Assembly: GCF_009932355.1 (NCBI RefSeq)
Contig: NZ_LEKU01000014.1
Span: forward strand, 50,722 to 114,721
Direction: 5' to 3'
Length of the DNA stretch: 64,000 nt
Source of the DNA: Riemerella anatipestifer_E
GTDB taxonomy: Bacteria > Bacteroidota > Bacteroidia > Flavobacteriales > Weeksellaceae
Shown piece by piece: positions 15,159 to 24,651 of the stretch (its first letter is position 1; each line of letters opens with the position of its first letter). The position numbers and the translations under genes were made by a program. The notes below the pieces were generated by a model, which worked only from the letters and a program-made list of their open reading frames with translations, searched no databases and was not told where the DNA came from.

Positions 15159-18119
15159 TTATTTAATCATTTTTTTGACTTCCTTAGCTTCTGTCACTAC
15201 ATCAGGGAAGTCTTGATAGTTAGTTATCACTTGATCGCAGGTATAACTCGCTTGATATTTGTCCTTTAACGCCAAATAGTTTCTAGCCATCAATACCAAA
15301 GATTTAGCGCCCCAATATTCCTCCGAAGCGTAATTATTAGCGAGTTTAAAGATACTTTCGTTACTATTTTTAAAGGCTTTAGCTTTATTTTGATAATAAG
15401 CCTTAGCATAAAGAGCTTCCGCCGCTACGCTAGGGTTAGATGATTTCTCTAAATCTGTATAAGATTTTTGAGCCTCTTTGTCTTTTCCTTGATTCATAAG
15501 GCTTCTAGCTTTAATGACTTTAGCCTGTTCTAACACTGCAGGTGAGTTTTTGGTATTACTTAAAATTAAACCTGCATAAGTTTCTGCTTTAGCGAAGTCT
15601 TTTTTATCAGCATAATATTTCATCAACTCTTGTTGAGCGAAAGATTTTATTTTTGGGTTATTAGAATCTACTAGCTTTGCTAAATGTTCTGCAGCTTCTT
15701 CTCCTTTATTTTTAGATAAAAGAATTTGAGCGGAACGAAGCCTTGCTTCCTCTTGATAATCATTAGGATAAGCCGTTACAAAATTGAATGATTTCAATGC
15801 TTTGGCATCATCTCCATTTTGATAATAAGATTCTCCTAATTCGTATTGAGCTTGGAAGGCTGTATTGCTAGAAATATTTTGTGCTAAATATTTCTCGTAG
15901 TAAGGGATTGCTTTTTCGTACTGCTTTTTGGTGTAAAGCTGTCTTGCGGTAGAAAGGTTAATTTCATCTATTTCAGATTTGTCTAGACTAACACCTAAAT
16001 TCTTAGCAAAGTTTTGATAACCTGCCGTATCTCCTGTTTTTAAATAAAGAGAACGAGCCACCACTAATACCTTATCTGCATAAACGGTGTTTTGATATTT
16101 TTTAGCTAACGCTTTTATTCCAGAAAATGCTTTGGCTTCTTGGTTTTGTTCAATATCATTTTGTACCATATAAATCTCCGCATTGGCTACCAAATGAGTA
16201 TCTATACTGGTTTTAACAACTTTATCAAAGTATTCACTAGAAAGAGTAAACTCATCATTAGCAGCATAGGCAGTACCTATTTCGTACAAAGCATCATCTT
16301 TATACTCCGAATTGGGATACTGAGCAACTAGCTTTTTCATTTCTGAAATTTTAGCTTCAGTATCGCCTTTAAAACCTAAAGCCATTGCCTTTTGGAACAG
16401 CGTATATTCATCGGTAGTTTCGGCATTATTATAAATGGCGATAGCATCGTTTAGTTCGTTATCAGCATAGTGTGTGTCGGCTAGTCTTAACTCAGCATCG
16501 GCTTTGAATTCTGCTTTAGGGTTTTTGAGATAAAGTTTAAAGCATTCCTTAGCTTTACCAAAATCTTTATTCTTAAAATAAGCATATCCTAAATCATAAT
16601 TGATTTGCGAGCGTTCATCAAAGCGACCTTCTGTCTTTTGTAGTTTTTCAAAATAACTAATAGCCGAAGGATAATCCTCTAACTGATAATAAGTCTGTGC
16701 CAACCAATATTGAGCCTTTAGATAAAACTCTTGGTTATGATTAAACTTTAAACTCTTTTTAAAATATAGTTCGGCTTCTTTGTAATTTCCTTTATTAAAT
16801 TCTTCCGTTCCTAATAGATAGGCTACCTCTTGTTCTATTTTATCTGTTTCGGTAGTTTTGGTATTGATTTGATTTAAAGCACTTAAAGTTTCTTTATAAT
16901 TACCCGAATAAAGATAAGATTTCACCAATAAAGTTTGCATCTCTGGAGAACTATCTTTATAACTGTGGATATAAGATTGTATCACCGAAGACGAAGATTC
17001 ATAAGGGTTTCCTATATCATAACTTAATTTAGCATATTGTAGATGAGCTAACTTTTTAACTTTAGCATCATAGGACATCTGATAAGCAGAACGGAAGGCA
17101 GACAGAGCTTCTTGCTTTTTATTGGTTTCTAAATAAGCATTTCCTAGCTGATAATAGGCATTTTGAGATAAAGCAGACTGACTATTAACTAACTGATTAT
17201 AATAGGATACCGCTTCATCATACAAACCCATTTGTGCCGCTACAAACCCCATTTCGTATAAATCGGACTCACTAGGAGCTTCTTTAGAGTCTAAAAATAC
17301 CTTTAGGTGAGGATATGCAGCTCTGTATTCTCCTTTCATAAAATAGCTTTCTCCTATTATTTTATGAACCTCGGATTTGTAAGAACTACTTAGATTTTCT
17401 TTTAAAAGCGTTTCTCCTTCAGCTATTGCTAAATCATAGTTTTTATCATTAAAATACATCTGAACAAAATAAGGCTTTACTATTTTGCTGTATTTTTCCT
17501 TGTCTTTAATCTCGTTAAAGTATTCAAAAGCCTTTCCTGTTTGTCCTTCTGTGTAGTACAAATGTCCTAGCATATAGGCGATGTCTCCTTTTTCTGAATC
17601 TTCAGAAGAAATATAAGCATTTTCCAAATCCTTAATAGCCGCTTTTGAATCGCCAGACATAAACTTAGCATACCCTAGCTTTAAAGAATGTTGGGTATGT
17701 TCCGAAGATGATAAGTGATTAACATTTAATTTATTAAGTATTTCTAATGCCTTTGGAAAGTCTTTTTTTATTAAATAAAAATCGGCTAAAGGAGCTTGTC
17801 CCTCTGCAAAATGTTCCGCATTAGGATGGTTTGTAATGAAGGTATCCAATCCTTTTTCCGCATAAGGATTTTGTAAAATAACATCAATCAAATGAGTGTA
17901 AAACCCAGCAACCTCTTTTTGAGATTGAGTTAAAGACTGATGATAAAGATACTGCTGAGTGTATTGATATTGAGAAGCCGCAAAAACTTTAGTTGTGTAG
18001 AGTTGGCTCGCTAAATCCGAAGAAAAAGTATTTTTTTGACTAAAAATAGCCGACTGTTGTCCTTCCGAAAGTCCGAAAAAAAGCACAGCCGTAGCTATCC
18101 ATATTTTATTTTTATTCAT
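15159..18119 (-). CDS. Large tetratricopeptide-repeat protein, exported
   Basis: 986 residues with a signal peptide (MNKNKIWIATAVLFFGLSEGQQ). Almost the whole chain is TPR-like helical repeats, with recurring patterns such as AYYQLGNAYLETNKKQEALSAF, QYWLAQTYYQLEDYPSAISYF and QYELGESYYQNGDDAKALKSF. At least 20 repeats can be counted by eye. It is probably a periplasmic or outer-membrane-associated scaffold. Flavobacterial genomes often pair such a gene with the downstream plug-less barrel. No enzymatic motif is seen. The function is unknown beyond a protein-interaction platform. Confidence 0.8.
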   Translation of the reverse strand: MNKNKIWIATAVLFFGLSEGQQSAIFSQKNTFSSDLASQLYTTKVFAASQYQYTQQYLYHQSLTQSQKEVAGFYTHLIDVILQNPYAEKGLDTFITNHPNAEHFAEGQAPLADFYLIKKDFPKALEILNKLNVNHLSSSEHTQHSLKLGYAKFMSGDSKAAIKDLENAYISSEDSEKGDIAYMLGHLYYTEGQTGKAFEYFNEIKDKEKYSKIVKPYFVQMYFNDKNYDLAIAEGETLLKENLSSSYKSEVHKIIGESYFMKGEYRAAYPHLKVFLDSKEAPSESDLYEMGFVAAQMGLYDEAVSYYNQLVNSQSALSQNAYYQLGNAYLETNKKQEALSAFRSAYQMSYDAKVKKLAHLQYAKLSYDIGNPYESSSSVIQSYIHSYKDSSPEMQTLLVKSYLYSGNYKETLSALNQINTKTTETDKIEQEVAYLLGTEEFNKGNYKEAELYFKKSLKFNHNQEFYLKAQYWLAQTYYQLEDYPSAISYFEKLQKTEGRFDERSQINYDLGYAYFKNKDFGKAKECFKLYLKNPKAEFKADAELRLADTHYADNELNDAIAIYNNAETTDEYTLFQKAMALGFKGDTEAKISEMKKLVAQYPNSEYKDDALYEIGTAYAANDEFTLSSEYFDKVVKTSIDTHLVANAEIYMVQNDIEQNQEAKAFSGIKALAKKYQNTVYADKVLVVARSLYLKTGDTAGYQNFAKNLGVSLDKSEIDEINLSTARQLYTKKQYEKAIPYYEKYLAQNISSNTAFQAQYELGESYYQNGDDAKALKSFNFVTAYPNDYQEEARLRSAQILLSKNKGEEAAEHLAKLVDSNNPKIKSFAQQELMKYYADKKDFAKAETYAGLILSNTKNSPAVLEQAKVIKARSLMNQGKDKEAQKSYTDLEKSSNPSVAAEALYAKAYYQNKAKAFKNSNESIFKLANNYASEEYWGAKSLVLMARNYLALKDKYQASYTCDQVITNYQDFPDVVTEAKEVKKMIK

Positions 18120-18279
18120 CTTGATTTTAAAATGAGGTTTTTAGTATTTATTTAAAGGAACGAAAATAAGCAAAACTTATTATTTAAACAACTTGCGAAG
18201 TCTAAGAGAACCATATGTTCCTGTAGAATTAAGTGTAAATATGATATTAAACATATCTTATCATAAAAGTTTTAATTTG

Positions 18280-18287
18280 TAATTTTG
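18280..18287 (+). promoter_or_regulatory. Promoter -7 box of gpmI
   Basis: TAATTTTG, 19 nt before the gpmI ATG. Confidence 0.55.
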
Positions 18288-18306
18288 TAGGAAAATACAA
18301 CATATT

Positions 18307-19836
18307 ATGTCAAAAAAAGTACTTTTAGCAATATTAGACGGTTGGGGATTAGGTACAGATGATAAAGTTTCTGCAATTGCCCAAGCACACACACCATTTA
18401 TGGATAGCTGTTACAGTAAGTTTCCCAATACCACTTTAGAAGCTAGTGGCTTAGCCGTAGGGTTACCAGACGGACAAATGGGAAATTCTGAGGTAGGACA
18501 CATGAATTTAGGAGCAGGAAGAGTGGTTTATCAGAATTTGGTAAAGCTCAATATGGCGGTGGAAAATAAAACCTTAGGTCAAGAGAAGGTTATTTTAGAG
18601 GCTTTTAATTATGCTAAAGAAAACGGTAAAAAAGTTCATTTTATTGGTTTAGTATCCAATGGTGGAGTTCACTCTCATATCAATCATTTAAAAGGACTAT
18701 TGTCTGCAGCAAGTGATTTTGGATTAAAAGATAATGTTTTTGTACACGCCTTCACAGATGGTAGGGATTGCGACCCACATTCGGGAAAGAGCTTTATAAA
18801 AGAGCTTTCAGAACATATGCAAAGTACGACTGGGAAACTTGCTAGCGTTGTGGGGCGATACTACGCGATGGATAGAGACCGCAGATGGGAAAGGGTAAAA
18901 TTAGCTTATGATGTAATGGTGAATGCAATAGGAGAACCTAGCAGAAATGTAGTAGAGAGCATAGAAAAATCTTATCAAGAAGGCGTTTCTGATGAGTTTT
19001 TGAAACCTATTCTTTGTGTAGATGAACATGGGAACCCTATTGCAAAGATAGAAAACGATGATGTGGTATTCTGTTTTAATTTTAGAACCGATAGAGGTAG
19101 AGAAATTACCGAAGTTCTTTCGCAAAAAGCATTTCCTGATTTTGGTATGACACCACTAAAACTCCATTACATCACACTTACCAATTATGATAAAGATTTT
19201 AAAGAGGTGAAGGTGGTTTTTGATGAAGAGGTTTTAAGCGATACTCTAGGAGAAGTCTTAGAGCGAAGCGGAAAATCACAGATAAGAGTGGCAGAAACAG
19301 AGAAATATCCTCATGTAACTTTCTTTTTTTCAGGCGGTAGAGAGAAGGAATTTAATGATGAAAAAAGAATCTTATGCCCAAGTCCTAAAGAGGTGGCTAC
19401 CTACGACCTTAAACCAGAAATGTCTGCTTACGATATTACCAACAAAATTGTGCCTGAACTAGAGAATGAAACGGCAGATTTCGTTTGTCTTAACTTTGCT
19501 AATACTGATATGGTAGGGCATACTGGCGTTTTTGCAGCAGCAGTAAAGGCAGCCGAAACCGTAGATAAATGTATAGAAAAAGTAGCTACTACGGCTTACG
19601 AAAATGGTTACACTGTATTTATACTAGCTGACCACGGAAACTCTGATGTTATGATAAATCCTGACGGTAGTCCTAACACACAACATTCTACGAATTTAGT
19701 TCCTCTTATTGTTATGGATAAAGACAAAGTATGGAACTTAACACCAGGTAAGTTAGGCGACATTGCACCAAGTATCTTAAAAGTAATGAATATAGAAAAA
19801 CCTGAAGCAATGACAGGTAATATCATTCTTTCTTAA
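18307..19836 (+). CDS. gpmI: 2,3-bisphosphoglycerate-independent phosphoglycerate mutase
   Basis: 509 residues, the usual size. It interconverts 3- and 2-phosphoglycerate in glycolysis using two Mn ions. The alkaline-phosphatase-like core is visible: LLAILDGWGLG (Asp11), GQMGNSEVGHMNLGAGR with the phospho-accepting Ser61, the transferase insert with FTDGRDCDPHSG, and the metal ligands NTDMVGHTG and FILADHGNSDVM near the C-terminus. It is a single-gene unit with a promoter and the strongest terminator in the window. Confidence 0.97.
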   Translation: MSKKVLLAILDGWGLGTDDKVSAIAQAHTPFMDSCYSKFPNTTLEASGLAVGLPDGQMGNSEVGHMNLGAGRVVYQNLVKLNMAVENKTLGQEKVILEAFNYAKENGKKVHFIGLVSNGGVHSHINHLKGLLSAASDFGLKDNVFVHAFTDGRDCDPHSGKSFIKELSEHMQSTTGKLASVVGRYYAMDRDRRWERVKLAYDVMVNAIGEPSRNVVESIEKSYQEGVSDEFLKPILCVDEHGNPIAKIENDDVVFCFNFRTDRGREITEVLSQKAFPDFGMTPLKLHYITLTNYDKDFKEVKVVFDEEVLSDTLGEVLERSGKSQIRVAETEKYPHVTFFFSGGREKEFNDEKRILCPSPKEVATYDLKPEMSAYDITNKIVPELENETADFVCLNFANTDMVGHTGVFAAAVKAAETVDKCIEKVATTAYENGYTVFILADHGNSDVMINPDGSPNTQHSTNLVPLIVMDKDKVWNLTPGKLGDIAPSILKVMNIEKPEAMTGNIILS

Positions 19837-19855
19837 AAGATTACTTTAATTATAA

Positions 19856-19894
19856 AAAAGCATCGCCTCGAATTTTATTCGAGGCGATGCTTTT
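19856..19894. terminator. Strong bidirectional terminator between gpmI and gcvT
   Basis: A perfect 17-bp stem (AAAAGCATCGCCTCGAA paired with its complement at 19878-19894) with a 5-nt loop, A-tract on the left and T-rich sequence on the right. It serves the convergent gpmI (+) and gcvT (-). Confidence 0.95.
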
Positions 19895-19908
19895 ATTTAG
19901 GGTAAATA

Positions 19909-20988
19909 CTAAACAAAAGGTATTTTAACCACTTTTGCAGGTACATTTTTATTTCTAATCTGAATAAAAATCTCACTACCTAGTTTAAAATGAGGCTGGT
20001 CAACATAGGCTAATCCCAAACCAATTTTCTTCATAGGACTCATTGTTCCAGAAGTTACTTTACCAATTACATTCCCTTCTGAATCTACAACAGAATAGTC
20101 ATGTCTTGGAATGGCTTTCTCTTGCATCTCAAAACCTATTAATTTTCTCGTAATACCTTGTTCTTTTTGTTGAGCCAGAAAATCTCTATCTACAAACTCT
20201 GTATCTAGCTTGGTAATCCAACCTAGCCCTGCTTCTAATGGAGAAGTAGTGTCGTCAATATCATTTCCATATAGACAGAATCCTTTTTCTAAACGGAGGG
20301 TATCTCTAGCCGCCAACCCACAAGGAATAAGCCCAAACTCCTCTCCTGCTTTAGTCAAAGCATCCCAAATTTGCTCAGCATATTCATTTTTAAAATAAAT
20401 CTCAAAACCTCCACTTCCGGTATAGCCTGTGTTAGAAATAATAACATCAGCCACACCATCTACGCTTCCTACAGTAAAATGATAGTAAGGAATATCCGCA
20501 AGTTGAGTATCCGTTAGTTTTTGTAAAGTATCTAAGGCTTTAGGACCTTGTATTGCGATGAGAGAAATTTCGTCTGAAGCATTAGTCATTTTAGCTCCAA
20601 ATTTCTCGTTGTATTTAGAGATATGTTGCCAATCTTTATCTATGTTAGAGGCATTTACTACTACAAAATACTTTTGGTCCTCCATTTTGTAAACAATTAA
20701 ATCATCTACAATGCCACCTTTTCCGTTAGGAAGACAAGAGTATTGTGCTTTTCCGTTTTCTAAAGCTTCTACATTATTAGAGGTAACATATTGTAGAAGT
20801 TCTTTAGCACCAGCACCTTCTATGTAGAATTGCCCCATATGGGAGACATCAAAAATTCCTACTTTTTCTCTTACAGCAAAGTGTTCTTCTGTTACTCCAG
20901 AATATTGCACAGGCATTTCAAACCCAGCGAAAGGAACCATTTTAGCTCCCAGCGAAACATGTTTGTTAAATAAAGCGGTTTTGTTCAT
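19909..20988 (-). CDS. gcvT: Aminomethyltransferase (glycine cleavage T protein)
   Basis: 359 residues. It transfers the aminomethyl carbon of glycine to tetrahydrofolate, releasing ammonia and giving methylene-THF. It has the T-protein hallmarks KMVPFAGFEMPVQYSG near the N-terminus, VFDVSHMG-like IFDVSHMGQFYIEG, the folate-binding region NTGYTGSGGFEIYF, GLAARDTLRLEKGFCLYGND, and the C-terminal barrel with GKVTSGTMSPMKKIGLGLAYV. It lies 27 bp after idi on the same strand, so they are probably cotranscribed. The gcvH and gcvP genes are not in this window. Confidence 0.97.
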   Translation of the reverse strand: MNKTALFNKHVSLGAKMVPFAGFEMPVQYSGVTEEHFAVREKVGIFDVSHMGQFYIEGAGAKELLQYVTSNNVEALENGKAQYSCLPNGKGGIVDDLIVYKMEDQKYFVVVNASNIDKDWQHISKYNEKFGAKMTNASDEISLIAIQGPKALDTLQKLTDTQLADIPYYHFTVGSVDGVADVIISNTGYTGSGGFEIYFKNEYAEQIWDALTKAGEEFGLIPCGLAARDTLRLEKGFCLYGNDIDDTTSPLEAGLGWITKLDTEFVDRDFLAQQKEQGITRKLIGFEMQEKAIPRHDYSVVDSEGNVIGKVTSGTMSPMKKIGLGLAYVDQPHFKLGSEIFIQIRNKNVPAKVVKIPFV

Positions 20989-21015
20989 TATTACTTTTAT
21001 TATTAAATTATTTTA

Positions 21016-21531
21016 TTACTTCAACATTTTTTGTTTATATTCTTTGAGAATGATTTTAAACCATTCTGTAAATTGCTCTGGATTATTCTCTAGCTCTTTA
21101 TCCAAAGCTTCCATAGAGATGTATCTTACCTCCGAAACTTCTTCTGGATTAAGGTTAAAATCACCTTCGTAAATTCCTGTAAACACATAGTCTAGCTCGT
21201 GTTCCCAAAGATTATCACCAACTTCGGCTTTATAAATGAAACTAAATTTTTCAGAAATATCAGCATCAATACCCAACTCCTCAATAAGCCTCCTCTGAGC
21301 TCCAGCCTTGTAACTTTCTCCTAATCTTGGGTGAGAGCAAACCGCGTTAGTCCAAAGTTTAGGTGAATGATACTTAACATCTGCCCTCCTCTGGAGCAGC
21401 ATCTCTCCTTTGGTGTTGAATAAGAAAACAGAAAAAGCACGGTGTAGAAAACCACTTCTGTGTGCTTGGAGTTTTTCCATCACACCCAAAACTTCATCTT
21501 TGGAATTTACTAAAACTACTTGTTCATGCAT
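21016..21531 (-). CDS. idi: Isopentenyl-diphosphate delta-isomerase (type I)
   Basis: 171 residues, a Nudix-fold enzyme that interconverts IPP and DMAPP. Active-site Cys65 is in TNAVCSHPRLGES. The Nudix-like box is GESYKAGAQRRLIEELGI. The catalytic Glu is in LWEHELDYVF. The metal-binding His residues are in LQAHRSGFLHRAFSVFLF. A -7 box ends only 7 nt before the ATG (see 21539), so the transcript may be leaderless. It appears to head an operon with gcvT. Confidence 0.95.
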   Translation of the reverse strand: MHEQVVLVNSKDEVLGVMEKLQAHRSGFLHRAFSVFLFNTKGEMLLQRRADVKYHSPKLWTNAVCSHPRLGESYKAGAQRRLIEELGIDADISEKFSFIYKAEVGDNLWEHELDYVFTGIYEGDFNLNPEEVSEVRYISMEALDKELENNPEQFTEWFKIILKEYKQKMLK

Positions 21532-21538
21532 ATAGTCG

Positions 21539-21546
21539 CAAATTTA
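21539..21546 (-). promoter_or_regulatory. Promoter -7 box of idi, very close to the start codon
   Basis: The minus strand reads TAAATTTG. Its last base is at 21539 and the idi ATG begins at 21531, so the expected transcription start falls at or next to the ATG. Confidence 0.6.
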
Positions 21547-21599
21547 AGATATTATTTTCAATAGGTTGATATTTGCAGTCTCATAATTTTAGTAACACT

Positions 21600-22417
21600 C
21601 TACGATTTCAAATATTTTGTAATTGGTATTAGTTCGTACTTTGGACTTCTACTTATAAACATATCAAAAAATGCAGCGTGTGTTGCTCCTGATAAAATCA
21701 TAACTCTATCTTTATCCGTTACTTTTATCCGATTTATATTTGCATACATTCTTAAATTACGACTGTAAAAATCCGAGGCAACATCAGCACCTTCAAAATT
21801 ATCTTTTGTGTTTACATAGGCTAATAAATCTGCATTCATATTTATAGAGGCATTATAATAAGCCCAATCATTCATAGCTATAAACCGTTGAATCAATGGA
21901 AGTTTATTTACGGAATTATAGTTTTTAAAGCAGAATCATAGCCCTTGAGATAAGTTTTTGCATCAATCTCATGAGCTAATTTGTCTATTTTCATATAATC
22001 ATAGCCCATTTGATGATCAATAGCCATAATTTTTGAGGTATTAGCTAATCTTCCAACCTCATAAGCAATGTATTTTACCTCACCATTAAATTTGGTTTCT
22101 AGTTTAGGATTCTTTTTATAAGCTTCAAAATCTTCAGTTAAAATAGATTGATATTCAGGCTCTACCTCTACCAAAATTATTGTTGGCTTGAATTGAGCAA
22201 GTAACGAATCTAGACGATTTAAGTCCTTTTTATTATTCTCATTATTCAAGTCAAACTCTGTTTTATGTTGGTCTGAGGTCTCTGCCATATGAAATGTGCC
22301 AACATTTAGAACTGGGATTTTTTTTGTAAGTTCTCCTTCATCTAATTTTTCTGAATCCTTACATGAAACGAAGAATAGTAAGAGATAGATACAAAATAAA
22401 ATATTTTTGTTTTGCAT
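21600..22417 (-). pseudogene. DUF5694-type lipoprotein, split by a frameshift
   Basis: The first frame (22417 to 21908, 169 codons) has a lipoprotein signal (ILFCIYLLLFFVSC) and the DUF5694-like features VLNVGTFHMAETSDQHKTEFD and IMAIDHQMGYDYMKI. It stops after LKTIIP. The next frame continues the same family, with MNDWAYYNASINMN, GADVASDFYSRNLRMYANI and VMILSGATHAAFFDMFI. The frames join smoothly if one A is restored in the A5 run at 21922-21926, giving SALKNYNSVNKLPLIQRF. The combined length of about 275 residues matches an intact protein. It could be a recent pseudogene, a sequencing error, or slippage-controlled. The biochemical role of the family is unknown. Confidence 0.75.
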
Positions 22418-22426
22418 AAAGTTATT

Positions 22427-23503
22427 TTATTTATGATACTTCAGTTCCATTTCAGGAGTTATTTTAAGAAGTGTTTCATAGATGAGTTTAATTACATTTT
22501 GCACATCAGTTTTATCCACCATTTCTACCGTAGTATGCATATATCTTAGCGGAAGCGAAATAAGTGCAGACGGTACTCCACCATTAGAATGTGCAAAAGC
22601 ATCGGTATCTGTCCCTGTAACACGGCTAGAAGCTGCTCTTTGGAAAGGAATTTTTTTAGCTTTAGCGGTATCTGTAATTAGAGTTCTAATATTATGATGT
22701 ACACTAGGAGCGAAGAAAACCACTGGTCCATCGCCACATTTTTGCTCTCCTTCTTTTTTCTTATCAATAAAAGGTGTCGTAGTATCGTGAGTAACATCGG
22801 TTACGATAGCGATATTAGGTTTAATGGTGTTGGCTATCATTTCGGCACCGTAAAGCCCAACTTCCTCCTGCACAGAATTGGTGATATACAATCCAAATGG
22901 TAGTTTGTTTTTATTTTCTTTTAGCAGTCTAGCCACTTCAGCTATCATAAAACCTCCTATCCTATTATCCAAAGCTCTACATACAAAATAGCGGTCGTTA
23001 AGTTCAAAAAAGGTATCAGGGTAAGTAATCATACAACCAACATAGATGCCCATTTTTTCCACCTCTTCTTTAGACTTAGCTCCACAGTCTATAAAGATAT
23101 TTTCTATTTTAGGTACAGGTTCCTCTTGTTTAGCTCTAGTATGTATCGCAGGCCATCCAAAAACACCTTTAACGACGCCTTTTTCTCCGTGTATATTTAC
23201 CACTTTAGATGGAGCGATACTTTGGTCTGAACCACCATTTCTAATCACATAGATAAGTCCGTCTTCAGTAATATAATTAACATACCAAGAAATTTCATCA
23301 GCGTGAGCTTCTATAACTACTTTGAACGGGGCATCAGGATTGATGATTCCGTAAGCCGTTCCATAATGGTCTGTTCTTACTTCATCTACATAGGGCTTGA
23401 TGTAATCCATCCATAGTTTCTGTCCAGCGTGTTCGTATCCAGTAGGAGAAGCTGTATTAAGGTATTGTTCCAAAAATTTCAAAGATTTTTTTTCAAATTT
23501 CAT
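22427..23503 (-). CDS. M42-family metallopeptidase (aminopeptidase/cellulase-M type)
   Basis: 358 residues. The di-metal site ligands can be seen: VVIEAHADEISWYV (His in HAD), YFVCRALDNRIGGFM (Asp), TNSVQEEVGLYGAEM (catalytic Glu-Glu), VTDVTHDTTTPF (Asp) and the C-terminal PLRYMHTTVEMVD (His). This is the pattern of cytoplasmic, dodecameric M42 aminopeptidases that trim peptides. The start ATG at 23503 gives the standard MKFEKKSLKFLEQYLNTASPTGYE. The DUF5694 gene begins 9 bp after the stop, so they are likely on one transcript. Confidence 0.92.
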   Translation of the reverse strand: MKFEKKSLKFLEQYLNTASPTGYEHAGQKLWMDYIKPYVDEVRTDHYGTAYGIINPDAPFKVVIEAHADEISWYVNYITEDGLIYVIRNGGSDQSIAPSKVVNIHGEKGVVKGVFGWPAIHTRAKQEEPVPKIENIFIDCGAKSKEEVEKMGIYVGCMITYPDTFFELNDRYFVCRALDNRIGGFMIAEVARLLKENKNKLPFGLYITNSVQEEVGLYGAEMIANTIKPNIAIVTDVTHDTTTPFIDKKKEGEQKCGDGPVVFFAPSVHHNIRTLITDTAKAKKIPFQRAASSRVTGTDTDAFAHSNGGVPSALISLPLRYMHTTVEMVDKTDVQNVIKLIYETLLKITPEMELKYHK

Positions 23504-23557
23504 AAAAGGGAATAATTTTTGATGTTAAAAAATTCTTATTTTGAGAAGGTAAAAGTA

Positions 23558-24268
23558 ATGAATTTTAAAATAAATCTGCTGATTATTTTTTTGTGTATCG
23601 GTTTTATGTCTAAAGCACAAAAGGATACCCTTGTTGTAAAGGCGCTATCACAATATCCAAAGGAATTACTCAAGAAAGATGACTACGGAAATTACTATTA
23701 TTACGATGCGAAACAACAAGCTAAAATCTACGAAATTGAAGGCGAAACAGTAATCGTTTTAGATGAAGTAGTTATTCCAAACAAGCCTAGATTTAATAAT
23801 CAGTTAGATAAAAATTATTATTTCTTTTTAAGTAAAAAATTGAACCGAGTTTACCCTTTATTTATAACCGCTTTAGAACAATATAACGAAATAAATAACT
23901 ACACTTCTCGTCTTGATGATAAATCTGAAAAAAGAAAATACATAAAAACTAAACAGGAAGAACTTGCACAAGCCTATGAAAATAAACTAAGGGACTTAAC
24001 GACTTCCGAAGGTAGAATTTTTGCAAAATTGATGTATAGAGCCACTGGCAAAAGCGTGTACGATATTATCAAAGAATTACGAGGCGGCTGGAGTGCTTTC
24101 TGGTGGAATGTAAAGGGAAATATTGCTGATGTAGATATAAAAGAACCTTACGACCCATACAGAAATAGACACGACGAGTTTATAGAATCTCTGTTACAAT
24201 CTTATTGGAATTTAGGTTATTTTGCACCTTATGAAGGTCATAAAAATTTTAAAGTAAGAAAAAATTAA
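23558..24268 (+). CDS. DUF4294 domain-containing exported protein
   Basis: 236 residues from the ATG at 23558, chosen because a signal peptide begins there (MNFKINLLIIFLCIGFMSKAQ) behind a purine-rich AAGGTAAAAG. An in-frame ATG at 23522 would add 12 residues in front of the signal. The mature part has VIVLDEVVIPNKPRF, FFLSKKLNRVYPLFITALEQYNEI and FAKLMYRATGKSVYDIIKELRGGWSAFWWN, the conserved core of DUF4294, a family found in Bacteroidota. It is exported and of unknown function. It runs divergently from the M42 peptidase. Confidence 0.8.
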   Translation: MNFKINLLIIFLCIGFMSKAQKDTLVVKALSQYPKELLKKDDYGNYYYYDAKQQAKIYEIEGETVIVLDEVVIPNKPRFNNQLDKNYYFFLSKKLNRVYPLFITALEQYNEINNYTSRLDDKSEKRKYIKTKQEELAQAYENKLRDLTTSEGRIFAKLMYRATGKSVYDIIKELRGGWSAFWWNVKGNIADVDIKEPYDPYRNRHDEFIESLLQSYWNLGYFAPYEGHKNFKVRKN

Positions 24269-24295
24269 AATCTTTTCTTACTTTTTTAATACTAT

Positions 24296-24595
24296 TTATA
24301 GCATTATTACACCTTCTATCTTGTGAACTTTTTTATAAAGATTAATCACTTGGTCTGCATCTAAAACAAACGCTTGGATGCTGGTAGAGATGTACTTACC
24401 GTTCTTACTTTCCTTAGTAGATATGGAGTTTTGAGTATTATCAAAAATCTGATAAATTTCTGTAAGTTTAGCCTTATCATTAGGGAAGATAAATTTAAAA
24501 AGATAATCCGTTGGAAAATCATGAGCGTCATTTAGTTTTTCTCTAAACGAATGATAAGGATCTTTAGTTGCGTCGTCTTCAAATGTTTCTACCAT
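24296..24595 (-). CDS. DUF493 (YbeD-like) family protein
   Basis: 99 residues. It includes the family features DFPTDYLFKFIFPNDKAKLTEIYQIF and GKYISTSIQAFVLDADQVINLYKKVHKIEGVIML, an alpha/beta fold related to ACT-like regulatory domains. The role is unknown. It is usually a small cytoplasmic protein. It follows dgt but has its own -7 box at 24617. Confidence 0.85.
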   Translation of the reverse strand: MVETFEDDATKDPYHSFREKLNDAHDFPTDYLFKFIFPNDKAKLTEIYQIFDNTQNSISTKESKNGKYISTSIQAFVLDADQVINLYKKVHKIEGVIML

Positions 24596-24616
24596 ACTTT
24601 TGTTATTTTGCCAAGC

Positions 24617-24624
24617 AAAGATAC
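24617..24624 (-). promoter_or_regulatory. Promoter -7 box of the DUF493 gene
   Basis: The minus strand reads TATCTTTG, an exact TAnnTTTG, 21 nt before the ATG. Confidence 0.6.
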
Positions 24625-24651
24625 AAAATAAGTTTTAGGATTATGACCGTA

